DNA from: Cyclobacteriaceae bacterium
GTDB lineage: Bacteria > Bacteroidota > Bacteroidia > Cytophagales > Cyclobacteriaceae
Assembly (NCBI GenBank): GCA_029882725.1
Contig: JAOUKG010000188.1
Location: 1 to 6,096 of the forward strand
Reading direction: 5' to 3'
Length of the DNA: 6,096 bases
Positions 1-6,096 of the stretch are shown here, one piece after another (the stretch's first letter is position 1; every line of letters starts with the position of its first letter). The notes beneath the pieces are model-generated. The model ran no database searches. It was not told the DNA's origin and worked only from the letters and a program-made list of their open reading frames with translations. The position numbers were made by a program, and so were the translations under genes.

Positions 1-360
1 ACCATCCCCCCAATAGGAACTCCTTGAATTATTGGCTTCTCCACTTCCTACCCATACTATAGAACTATCTGAAGGTGCTACAGTGACATCACCAATAGAA
101 AATACACTTTCATTTTCAAAAAGGGGAAAAAAGGAAATTCCATTATTTACGGTTTTCCAAAGATGCCCAGAAGCTGTTGCCGCATAAAAAACCTTCGGAC
201 TGTTCTCTACAACAGCAAAATCCACAAACCTTCCGGATTGCCGTGTGGGGCCAATTGCCCGGTAATGGAAACCATTTACAACTTCCTGAGGCAGTATTTG
301 AGAAAAACCACTATTTAAAATTGTAAGGAAGAAAATGCTTAAAAAAGTTATTCTGCTCAT
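1..360 (-). CDS. Exported VPS10/BNR-repeat (sialidase-fold) protein, N-terminal part only
   Basis: Partial gene: the start codon is at 360-358 on the minus strand and the frame is open for 120 codons to the window edge, so the C-terminus is missing. Residues 1-20 form a signal peptide (short basic start, hydrophobic LSIFFLTIL core, GFS before Q21), so the protein should leave the cytoplasm. The mature start reads like the first blades of the WD40/YVTN/BNR-like 'glycosyl hydrolase' proteins common in Bacteroidota: RAIGPTRQSGRFVDFAV (34-50), YAATASGHLWKTVNNG (59-74, a degenerate Asp-box-like turn) and VWVGSGEANNSRSSYWGDG (102-120). Complete family members are usually about 900-1100 residues of beta-propeller repeats related to the VPS10/sortilin fold. 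They are often labelled glycosyl hydrolase or sialidase, but I see no proof of catalysis here and a binding role is equally possible. It is divergent from the DUF5686 gene. The family call is fairly secure; the function is not. Confidence 0.82.
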   Translation of the reverse strand, partial: MSRITFLSIFFLTILNSGFSQILPQEVVNGFHYRAIGPTRQSGRFVDFAVVENSPKVFYAATASGHLWKTVNNGISFFPLFENESVFSIGDVTVAPSDSSIVWVGSGEANNSRSSYWGDG

Positions 361-633
361 GGTGATTAGTTTAGTGCATCTAAATTATGCTTTTTATATA
401 AAACTATAATGAAAAGGTCTCCTATTTAGATAGAAACATTCCATTTTGTGAAAATAAAAAATACCAGAGTGGTCTTCACAAATCCCAATTACGAAAGGCA
501 CCTACAGGATAGCGTTTTTTTATATTCCATTATATCTAATTGCACTTTATTTTATTTATCAATAAAAAATACAATACAAAATACCTATACTCGTTACTTT
601 CAGAAATAAAAATCATTTAATGCCCCACCCTAT
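361..633. other. Divergent intergenic region
   Basis: AT-rich spacer between the minus-strand BNR-type gene and the plus-strand DUF5686 gene, so it must carry promoter signals in both directions. I could not place a convincing Bacteroidota-type promoter (TTTG, about 19 bases, TAnnTTTG) on either strand. TACTTTCA at about 595-602 is a weak -7-like match for the plus strand, without a clear -33 partner. An 8-bp inverted repeat lies near the middle (445-452 and 475-482). No coding frame, tRNA or terminator is visible. Confidence 0.6.
445..482. repeat. 8-bp inverted repeat in divergent spacer
   Basis: TTTGTGAA at 445-452 is matched by its exact reverse complement TTCACAAA at 475-482, with 22 bases between. 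The position between two divergent starts would suit an operator or a site for a dimeric regulator. Arms this short are expected by chance fairly often in AT-rich DNA, so the functional reading is only a possibility. Confidence 0.3.
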
Positions 634-3105
634 TTGTTACGGCTTCGAATAACACTCGTTTTTTCATTTTTTTCTCTTGTTTGCTCTGGACAAAGCCTAA
701 CTGGAAGGATTTTGGATATAAATAACCAACCAGTTCCTTATGCAAACATTTTTATTAAAGAGCTGAATTCCGGAACATCAACAGATATAAATGGAATCTA
801 TTATATTCAAATACTTTCAGGAAATTATTCAATTGTAATATCTTCAGTAGGTTACAAAACGATGGACATTCCAATCATTGTTCCTGAAAAAGGATTGGTA
901 AAGAATATAATATTAGAGGCAGACACAAAAGAGTTAGAAGAAATTATTGTCAAAGCTAAAAGAAAGGATCCCGCCTACGAGATTATTCAAAATGCTATTG
1001 AAAACAGAGAAATTAATCAGTTTACGTTTGACACCTATTCAGTAAACATTTACCTCAAAGCGGAAGAATATCGAAACAATAAATTAAAAAAAGACAATGA
1101 TTTTAAAGAATCCGGAGAATTTCCTGATGAAAGTTTTGAAGAAATTAATCAAAAGACAGAAGAACAGAAGGAAGACCTTCCAGACTTAAGTATCAACGAA
1201 ACTCAAATACTTTTACACGTCAAACAACCTGACAAAATCAAAGAAATCAAAAAGGCCAGTAAAACCGTGGGAACTCCATCAGGTTTATTTATTCCGAATT
1301 TCTTCAGAGACCAAATGGATTTTTACAATGGGTTGGTACATCCTAAAAAAATAACTGAGACACCCTGGATTTCTCCGTTAAACCGAACCTCTATACTCAG
1401 TTATAAGTACAAATTGGTTGATATATACTACATAGACAGTGTGTTGGTTTACCATATTAAAGTTACTCCACGAAAATCAGGAAATTCCACCTTAACAGGA
1501 AATATTCATATTCGAGATAGCACTTGGAGTATTTATAAATTAAACCTGAGCATAAAGAAAGGAGGCCTTCTTTTTTATGACGAGTTTGAAGTTTCTCAAG
1601 ACTATGAACTCATTGAAAGCCACTGGCTAAAAACCCGTGAAGAATTTATATACAAAACAGGTTCAAGAAAAAAAGACTACGAAGGAAGTACAGTTCTTCG
1701 ATATACGGATCACAAGATCAACCCTCAATTCCCCGAAAAATATTTCAATAACGAAGTGGGTTATACAGAAGAAGACGCCTACGAAAAAGACACCACCTAT
1801 TGGAAAAGCACTCGTCTGGAACCTTTAACACCTGATCAATTAAAAGTCATTTCCCACAATGACAGTATTGAGGCTGCTCACTCCAGTGATCAATACCTGG
1901 ACTCTCTGGAACTCCTTTTCAATAAAGTGACTTTTTTAGATGTTTTATATGAGGGTATAAGTTTTAGGAACAGAAAAAAGGAACATTTAATAAGATTTAG
2001 TTCTATTGGTTCAGCGGTAAACCCATTCGAAGTTGCGGGATTAAGAATGAACCCCGCTGTCTTTTATAATAAAATTCTCCCTTCTGGCAAAAGATACTTT
2101 TTGAGAGCAATGCCTAGTTATGGGTTTAGAAATAAAGATTTAAAAGGCTCAGCCAATGTTTATTTCAACTACAATCCTTTTAACTTTAGTTCAATATTTT
2201 TCTCTGTTTCAAAAAGTTTTGACTTTATAAACTCCAATGATGCCTATATAGACATGGTTCGGAGAAGCAACTTTTACGAAAAGACATCTTATACCTTTTG
2301 GCACACTTTTGAACCACTAAACGGACTAAGAATATATTCACATTTTGATTGGTCTATAAGGAATTCCATCGAAGGATATGACTTTGGAAATTTATCAGGC
2401 CAAATTCTAAATAACCAAGAAGTGACCCCATTTGACAAGCATAAAGCATTTTCAACCACTTTCAGAATTAGCTGGACACCGGCACAAGCCTATTACAGAG
2501 AGCCCAAACGAAAAATAATACTAGGATCTAAATACCCTACATTTACCTTCACTTACCAAAAAGGATGGCCAAATATTGGAGGTAGCGCAATAAATTATGA
2601 CTTTATAAACTTTAAAATAAATCAACGTATTCATATAAGGTCATTAGGCACGTCGAAATACAGTCTTCAAATCGGTAAATTCATCAATGACAAATCTGTA
2701 ATGCTTTTAGATTATAAACGATTTAGAAGAGGTGATCCCATTTTATTTTCAGACCCATCTAGTACCTACCAATTATTGGATGCAAGTTTTGAGATTACTT
2801 CATTATATTTTGAATCTCACTATATCCATCATTTTAATGGCGTTTTGGTCAACAATATACCCTTGATAAAGAAATTAAAACTTCGAACCGTCGCTGGCGC
2901 CGGGTTCCTTTATCTTATTGATGAAAATTATAAATATGGGGAAGTTTACGCTGGAGTTGAGAGAGTTTTTAAATTAGGCCCTAGGCGAAGGTTGAAAATT
3001 GGGGGGTATGGCATCACAGCTCAATCCAACTGGAACAACACCCAATTTGGATGGAAAATATCCTTTGATATTATCGACACCTGGAATACTAATTGGAATT
3101 TTTAA
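634..3105 (+). CDS. Outer-membrane protein, CarboxypepD_reg-like + DUF5686 (823 aa)
   Basis: Residues 1-20 are a signal peptide (R3 and R5, then a hydrophobic LVFSFFSLV core, cleavage probably after CSG before Q20). Residues about 21-97 are a CarboxypepD_reg-like beta-sandwich: LTGRILDINNQPVPYANIF, then STDINGIYYI and the SVGY turn near 71-74. A short linker (TKELEEIIVKA) leads into the DUF5686 part, recognisable from DPAYEIIQNAIENR (112-125), IHIRDSTWSIYKL (291-303) and VNPFEVAGLRMNP (462-474). From about 450 to the end, alternating aromatic beta-strands and a C-terminal phenylalanine (NWNF) indicate an outer-membrane beta-barrel. Residues about 143-185 are a highly charged Lys/Glu/Asp-rich insert. 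Length matches the usual 800-850 residues. The biochemical role of the family is unknown; it resembles a TonB-receptor-like barrel, but I see no TonB plug domain. The start is TTG: no ATG or GTG lies between the in-frame stop at 607-609 and this codon, and the signal peptide begins right there. The call is secure for family and location; the start is less so. Confidence 0.9.
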   Translation: MLRLRITLVFSFFSLVCSGQSLTGRILDINNQPVPYANIFIKELNSGTSTDINGIYYIQILSGNYSIVISSVGYKTMDIPIIVPEKGLVKNIILEADTKELEEIIVKAKRKDPAYEIIQNAIENREINQFTFDTYSVNIYLKAEEYRNNKLKKDNDFKESGEFPDESFEEINQKTEEQKEDLPDLSINETQILLHVKQPDKIKEIKKASKTVGTPSGLFIPNFFRDQMDFYNGLVHPKKITETPWISPLNRTSILSYKYKLVDIYYIDSVLVYHIKVTPRKSGNSTLTGNIHIRDSTWSIYKLNLSIKKGGLLFYDEFEVSQDYELIESHWLKTREEFIYKTGSRKKDYEGSTVLRYTDHKINPQFPEKYFNNEVGYTEEDAYEKDTTYWKSTRLEPLTPDQLKVISHNDSIEAAHSSDQYLDSLELLFNKVTFLDVLYEGISFRNRKKEHLIRFSSIGSAVNPFEVAGLRMNPAVFYNKILPSGKRYFLRAMPSYGFRNKDLKGSANVYFNYNPFNFSSIFFSVSKSFDFINSNDAYIDMVRRSNFYEKTSYTFWHTFEPLNGLRIYSHFDWSIRNSIEGYDFGNLSGQILNNQEVTPFDKHKAFSTTFRISWTPAQAYYREPKRKIILGSKYPTFTFTYQKGWPNIGGSAINYDFINFKINQRIHIRSLGTSKYSLQIGKFINDKSVMLLDYKRFRRGDPILFSDPSSTYQLLDASFEITSLYFESHYIHHFNGVLVNNIPLIKKLKLRTVAGAGFLYLIDENYKYGEVYAGVERVFKLGPRRRLKIGGYGITAQSNWNNTQFGWKISFDIIDTWNTNWNF

Positions 3106-3281
3106 ATCAAATTTTCGGATTTTACCCTTGCCCGAATTAGTTTCAGCATTTTAGTCAATACAAACCATGATATAACCGACGACGTAAATCCTACCCTCGC
3201 AATCGAAAATAAACTACTAAAAAATCTGATTCCTGAATATTTTTTTGAAATTTCACCCCATAACAATAAAAACAACTACCC
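3106..3281. other. Short spacer between DUF5686 and M20 genes
   Basis: These 176 bases hold no reading frame of interest and no strong terminator; the best stem (TTCGG/CCGAA near 3115-3136) is only five pairs with a large loop and no T-run. No ribosome binding site is visible before the ATG at 3282, which is normal for Bacteroidota. The two flanking genes could be read through on one transcript or use separate promoters; the sequence does not decide. Confidence 0.5.
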
Positions 3282-4580
3282 ATGAATCGATTATTACTCT
3301 TTCTACTTTTATTTTCAAGTACCTTGATCATAAATGCACAAAAAAAACTTTATAGTGTCATTGACAAAAAGGCCAAAGAGGTCGAGTCAAAGATGATAGA
3401 ATGGAGAAGGCACATCCATGAAAATCCTGAACTTTCAAACCGGGAATTCAAGACAGCCGAATACATTGCAGAACATTTGAAATCCCTGGGATTGGAAGTT
3501 CAAACCAATGTGGCCCATACAGGAGTTGTAGGGGTATTAAAAGGGGGTAAACCCGGGCCCGTAATAGCCTTCCGCGCGGATATGGATGGTTTGCCTGTTA
3601 CAGAGAGAGTGGATATACCTTTCAAATCCGAAGTAAAATCCACCTATAACAATATTGAAACAGGAGTAATGCATGCCTGTGGTCACGACACCCATGTGGC
3701 AGTACAAATGGCTTTGGCCGAGGTATTGGTTTCCATAAAAAAGGATTTACCCGGCACAATAAAGTTTATTTTTCAACCTGCTGAAGAGGGAGCACCTCCG
3801 GGGGAAGAAGGGGGAGCTAAATTAATGGTTGAAGAGGGTGTACTGAAAAACCCTAACGTGGAGGCCATTTTTGGATTGCACATTTCCTCGGGCCTTCCGG
3901 TAAACCAATTAGGATATAAATCAGGAGGCAGTATGGCTGCCGCCGACCGCTTCGTGATTAAAGTAAAAGGGGTTCAAACCCACGGTTCACAACCGTGGGG
4001 TGGTGTTGACCCAGTTTTTGTTTCTGCACAAATCATAAATGGTTTAGAAGGAATTATCAGTAGGGAAACAGAACTTACCAAGGAAGCTGCTGTGATCTCT
4101 GTTGGTTTAATTCGTGGTGGTGTAAGAAACAACATCATTCCTGAAGAAGTGGAAATGATAGGTACAATACGCACATTGGATGTGGAGATGCAAGAAAAAA
4201 TCCATCAAAAAATGGAAAGAGTGGTGACTCATATTGCCGAAGGATTAGGTGCAACGGCAGAGATTACAATTACAAAAGGCGTTCCCATTACATTTAATGA
4301 CCCAAAGCTTACCGCAAAAATACTACCTACTCTTCAAAGAGTTGCCGGAAATGACAATGTTATTCAAATGGATGCTACCACTGGAGCTGAAGATTTCTCC
4401 TTTTTTGCCAATGAAATTCCCGGCCTTTATTTCCGATTGGGAGGTTTGCCTGCTTCGCACAAAAAAGGTGATTATATTCCCTCTCACCATACTCCCGATT
4501 TTTATATCGACGATAGCGGATTGATTACAGGGTTGAGAGCGATGGCTAACATAGCCGTGGATTATTTATATAAGAAATAG
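3282..4580 (+). CDS. Exported M20-family amidohydrolase (N-acyl amino acid / hippurate hydrolase type)
   Basis: A complete 432-residue member of peptidase family M20, subfamily D (the HipO/AbgA/ILR1-like amidohydrolases), which hydrolyse the amide bond of N-acyl or N-aroyl amino acids using a two-metal centre. Residues 1-19 are a signal peptide (LLLFLLLFSSTLIINA, then QKK), so it acts in the periplasm or outside the cell. The family landmarks appear in order: WRRHIHENPELS (41-52), FRADMDGLPV (97-106), HACGHDTH (131-138) with probable metal ligands Cys133 and His135, QPAEEG (165-170) with catalytic base Glu168 and ligand Glu169, GLH (198-200) with ligand His200, and SHHTPDFYID (401-410) with the last ligand probably His403. 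The lid/dimerisation domain spans about 219-330 and keeps VQTHGSQP, whose His234 reaches the partner's active site in relatives. Cysteine as a ligand points to M20D rather than to the ArgE/DapE or carboxypeptidase G2 types. The true substrate cannot be told from sequence. Length is normal plus the signal peptide, and no key residue is missing. Confidence 0.94.
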   Translation: MNRLLLFLLLFSSTLIINAQKKLYSVIDKKAKEVESKMIEWRRHIHENPELSNREFKTAEYIAEHLKSLGLEVQTNVAHTGVVGVLKGGKPGPVIAFRADMDGLPVTERVDIPFKSEVKSTYNNIETGVMHACGHDTHVAVQMALAEVLVSIKKDLPGTIKFIFQPAEEGAPPGEEGGAKLMVEEGVLKNPNVEAIFGLHISSGLPVNQLGYKSGGSMAAADRFVIKVKGVQTHGSQPWGGVDPVFVSAQIINGLEGIISRETELTKEAAVISVGLIRGGVRNNIIPEEVEMIGTIRTLDVEMQEKIHQKMERVVTHIAEGLGATAEITITKGVPITFNDPKLTAKILPTLQRVAGNDNVIQMDATTGAEDFSFFANEIPGLYFRLGGLPASHKKGDYIPSHHTPDFYIDDSGLITGLRAMANIAVDYLYKK

Positions 4581-4621
4581 ATTTTCCTTTAAAGACTATT
4601 AAAGAGTTGGGTTCAAACTCA

Positions 4622-4693
4622 TTCCATACTTGATCATATAAGAAAAGGCCCGGGTGTACATCCGGGCTTTTTCTTATATGATCAAGTATGGAA
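4622..4693 (+). terminator. 72-nt near-perfect hairpin with terminator core
   Basis: The left arm 4622-4653 pairs with the right arm 4662-4693 over 32 positions with a single non-Watson-Crick pair, a G-T that becomes G-U in RNA (G4647 with T4668). G4654-U4661 and U4655-A4660 can extend it, leaving the tetraloop GTAC. The core is a classic intrinsic terminator: AAAAGGCCCGG, short loop, CCGGGCTTTTTC, lying 42 bases after the M20 stop codon. The arms then continue outward for another 20 or so AT-rich pairs, far beyond what a terminator needs. The complementary strand also has a CCTTTTC run after the stem, so it may work in both directions, although both flanking genes run in the plus direction. 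Confidence 0.85.
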
Positions 4694-4745
4694 CCAAACA
4701 AAAAGTGCTATGCCCCCGGAATGACAATTCGAAATTGAATGATAA

Positions 4746-4763
4746 AAAATAAACGTTTATTTT
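4746..4763. repeat. 18-bp perfect palindrome AAAATAAACGTTTATTTT
   Basis: A perfect dyad centred between 4754 and 4755, in the spacer about 320 bases before the YkgJ-type start. The size and symmetry would suit a binding site for a dimeric regulator, and the AACGTT centre is the only non-AT part. It lies far upstream of the next gene, has no nearby promoter that I can place, and AT-rich palindromes arise by chance, so no function is assigned. Confidence 0.4.
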
Positions 4764-5015
4764 CAGGGTTTCGATCATGAAAATTTTGAGTTTTGGAGAT
4801 TGTTTTTTAGGGAAACAGCATTTTCCCCTCCCCAATGTAAGTTACAAAAAACACCCCTAATTAGCCGTTTATTACACGCTTAAATAATTTACCCAATCTG
4901 GATGCCCGTAATTTTGAATTTTCACTCTTTTAGAAAAACCCTCCAAATTTTTTATCTTTCAGTGAACCCTTACTAAACTGCAAAGGGGATAGATTCAATT
5001 CTCAAAAATTCGTTG

Positions 5016-5023
5016 TACATTTA
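5016..5023 (+). promoter_or_regulatory. Possible -7 element for the YkgJ-type gene
   Basis: TACATTTA, within GTTGTACATTTACAG, matches the Bacteroidota -7 consensus TAnnTTTG at all but the last base, and the preceding TTG is common in flavobacterial promoters. Transcription would start near 5030 and give a leader of about 55 bases. The expected TTTG at about 4993-4996 is not present (ATTC there), so this is a weak prediction. Confidence 0.35.
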
Positions 5024-5052
5024 CAGAGATTTATCTCAATTGTAGGTCTAGA

Positions 5053-5075
5053 TCCGTAATTTTATGTAATACGGA
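5053..5075 (+). promoter_or_regulatory. Leader stem-loop overlapping the ribosome binding site
   Basis: TCCGTA at 5053-5058 pairs exactly with TACGGA at 5070-5075 across an 11-base loop. The right arm shares its last three bases (5073-5075) with the purine-rich GGAAGGAAG that precedes the start codon, so folding could partly hide it. Only six pairs, so stability is modest. Confidence 0.3.
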
Positions 5076-5081
5076 AGGAAG
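5073..5081 (+). promoter_or_regulatory. Shine-Dalgarno-like GGAAGGAAG deciding the GTG start
   Basis: This is the only strong purine-rich ribosome-binding-type motif before any gene in the window. It lies directly upstream of the GTG at 5084 and supports that start over the ATG codons at 5138 and 5144, which have nothing similar before them. An ATG at 5082 is followed at once by TGA, so it cannot encode a protein. Confidence 0.45.
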
Positions 5082-5083
5082 AT

Positions 5084-5722
5084 GTGAACTTTCACTTTTA
5101 CCTCCAAACATATAACCGTATCGACAACCACACTTCCATGAAAATGCACTTAATGGTCAGACGCGTTGAACGGTTGTTCGGCGATCTGGAAAAAGAAATG
5201 AACAGTTTTAAGTCTGAAACAGGCTTACACTGCATCCAAAATTGTGGTTTTTGTTGTACTAGGCCCAATGTAATGGCTTCAAGCACAGAGTTTTTACCTC
5301 TGGCTTGGGCGTTATATAAAGAAAATACAGCATCCCAATATCTTGATCATTTGGAATTATCACCTATTTCCCTTTGCCCTATTTTTATGTCACTAAAAAC
5401 AAGTGAACATGCTGGTTTTTGTGGAAATTATAAAAACAGGGGACTTGTTTGTAGATTATTTGGATATTCAGCAATGGTCAATAAACACGGTTTGCCCGAA
5501 CTTTCAACCTGCAAACTGATCAAAGAACAACAAACCGATCAGTATAATGAAACTGTTGAAAAAATGAAAAATGGCATGAAGATACCCGTTTACAGCAATT
5601 ATTATAGAAGACTTTCAAATATTGACCCTGATCAAGCTATCGTTATGCTCCCTATTAAAGAGGCCATAAGAAAAGCCATTGAAAGAGTTTTATGGTACCA
5701 GCACTATAGGGCTTCTTCCTAA
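5084..5722 (+). CDS. YkgJ-type cysteine-cluster protein (212 aa)
   Basis: A soluble protein with no signal peptide or membrane segment, so probably cytoplasmic. It carries the hallmark of the YkgJ (UPF0153, CxxCxxCC) family: CIQNCGFCCTRPN with Cys50, Cys54, Cys57 and Cys58, followed by Cys98 in LCPIF, Cys113 in GFCGNYKNRG, Cys123 in LVCRLFGYSA and Cys143 in STCKLI. These are all eight cysteines of the protein. The family is thought to bind zinc or an iron-sulphur cluster, but its role is not established. The C-terminal tail (about 150-212) is helical-looking and lacks cysteine. The start is GTG at 5084, chosen for the GGAAGGAAG just upstream; ATG at 5138 (Met19) would remove 18 residues and still leave the whole cysteine region, so the N-terminus is uncertain. 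The gene stands alone behind a strong hairpin and converges on the amidohydrolase gene. Family call good, function unknown. Confidence 0.82.
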   Translation: MNFHFYLQTYNRIDNHTSMKMHLMVRRVERLFGDLEKEMNSFKSETGLHCIQNCGFCCTRPNVMASSTEFLPLAWALYKENTASQYLDHLELSPISLCPIFMSLKTSEHAGFCGNYKNRGLVCRLFGYSAMVNKHGLPELSTCKLIKEQQTDQYNETVEKMKNGMKIPVYSNYYRRLSNIDPDQAIVMLPIKEAIRKAIERVLWYQHYRASS

Positions 5723-5747
5723 AAACCACCACATTCTATTATTAGTA

Positions 5748-6096
5748 TTATTTTTTCATTCCGGGTTGATAAATTACATACCCTGTTTTGGCCTTTTCTT
5801 CCTCTACCATTTTTCTAACATCTTCAAGAAGTTGTTTGGCATCATATACAATGCCATCCTTTACGGTGTATTTTACTCCTCCCACCCTAACTACTTCATT
5901 GTTTTCTGTAAGTTTAATGGCACCAGTGCCATATAAATATTTGAAGTTTTTCAGTGGGTTCTCTTCAAGAATAACAAAGTCGGCTAATTTTCCAACCTCG
6001 ATACTTCCTAAATCCTTTTCAGCTCCCAGGGTTTGTGCTCCGTAAAGTGTGGCTGATCTAATTACCTCTAAAGGATGAAATCCAGCTTCTCGTAAC
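5748..6096 (-). CDS. Amidohydrolase-family protein, C-terminal part only
   Basis: Partial gene: the stop codon is at 5750-5748 on the minus strand, and 115 codons are visible before the right edge, so the start and most of the protein are missing. The fragment begins LREAGFHPLEVIRSATLYGAQ, with the helix that follows the last active-site loop, then GAEKDLGSIEVGKLADFVIL (24-43), the near-universal C-terminal signature of metal-dependent hydrolases of the imidazolonepropionase/dihydroorotase-like superfamily. It continues as VGGVKYTVKDGIVYDAKQLL (71-90), a composite beta-sandwich ending typical of the secreted or TolB-associated amidohydrolases of Bacteroidota. The tail is charged (EDVRKMVEEEKAK). 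The metal ligands (HxH, Lys, two His, Asp) lie outside the window, so activity and substrate cannot be judged. Its end lies 25 bases from the stop of the convergent YkgJ-type gene, with no clear terminator between them. Confidence 0.85.
   Translation of the reverse strand, partial: LREAGFHPLEVIRSATLYGAQTLGAEKDLGSIEVGKLADFVILEENPLKNFKYLYGTGAIKLTENNEVVRVGGVKYTVKDGIVYDAKQLLEDVRKMVEEEKAKTGYVIYQPGMKK

Larger units (their letters stand above)
4581..5083. other. Long non-coding region after the M20 gene
   Basis: About 500 bases with stops in every frame and no recognisable protein remnant or RNA gene. It contains a long hairpin (4622-4693), an 18-bp palindrome (4746-4763), and a possible promoter, leader stem and ribosome binding site before the YkgJ-type gene. 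The stretch 4764-5010 is AT-rich and shows nothing I can assign. Confidence 0.6.

Noticed and set aside
3106..3281. A terminator or promoter between the DUF5686 and M20 genes
   Set aside because: A TTTG at 3244-3247 has no TAnnTTTG at the right distance, and no stem with a T-run was found.
4249..4524. A 91-codon open frame inside the M20 gene, plus other frames at 1637-1828, 3974-4174 (minus) and 5098-5286 (minus)
   Set aside because: All lie within genes whose own frame encodes clear family motifs; the alternative products show no recognisable domain or start signal.
4587..4620. Small stems CTTTAA/TTAAAG and GAGTT/AACTC just after the M20 stop
   Set aside because: Five or six mostly AT pairs without a T-run; the much stronger hairpin immediately downstream explains termination.
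5026..5037. GAGAT-TT-ATCTC near-palindrome downstream of the possible -7 element
   Set aside because: Five-base arms with a 2-base centre are too short to distinguish from chance, and there is no second copy.
5679..6045. Two plus-strand open frames of 85 codons downstream of the YkgJ-type gene
   Set aside because: They are antisense to the amidohydrolase C-terminus, whose minus-strand frame reads a clear family signature.
1..6096. A new multi-gene system, mobile element, CRISPR array, tRNA or rRNA
   Set aside because: All five genes belong to recognisable families, their spacing and orientation do not suggest a module, and there are no direct repeats, transposase motifs or RNA-gene signatures.

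Overview
This 6.1-kb window looks like ordinary chromosome of a Bacteroidota bacterium, most likely Flavobacteriia or a near relative such as Cytophagia. The evidence is low GC, AT-rich spacers, and a typical gene set: a CarboxypepD_reg-like plus DUF5686 outer-membrane protein, a secreted M20 amidohydrolase, a BNR-type sialidase-fold protein and a secreted-type amidohydrolase. Signal peptides end in the S/A-Q style common in this phylum, and most starts lack a strong Shine-Dalgarno. The genus cannot be named from the sequence alone.

Layout, left to right. Positions 1-360 (minus) hold the N-terminal 120 residues of an exported VPS10/BNR-repeat protein that runs off the left edge. A 273-base divergent spacer follows. 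Positions 634-3105 (plus) encode an 823-residue outer-membrane protein of the CarboxypepD_reg/DUF5686 family, whose only usable start is a TTG. After a 176-base spacer, 3282-4580 (plus) encodes a complete exported M20-family amidohydrolase (432 aa) with all metal and catalytic residues present. A 503-base non-coding stretch (4581-5083) contains a 72-nt near-perfect hairpin with a GC-rich core that should act as a terminator, an 18-bp perfect palindrome, and a plausible promoter and leader for the next gene. Positions 5084-5722 (plus) encode a YkgJ-type cysteine-cluster protein of unknown function. It converges, with only 25 bases between, on 5748-6096 (minus), the C-terminal 115 residues of a metal-dependent amidohydrolase that runs off the right edge.

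The genes do not form an obvious operon. Spacers are long, a strong hairpin separates the M20 gene from the YkgJ gene, and both edge genes point the other way. The loose theme is envelope and exported hydrolytic functions: the M20 enzyme should hydrolyse N-acyl amino acids or small peptides outside the cytoplasm, and the DUF5686 protein sits in the outer membrane. I found no mobile element, CRISPR array, RNA gene, toxin-antitoxin pair or defence system, and I do not see a new multi-gene system. The items most worth a second look are the long hairpin at 4622-4693, the unusual start of the DUF5686 gene, and the structured leader of the YkgJ gene.
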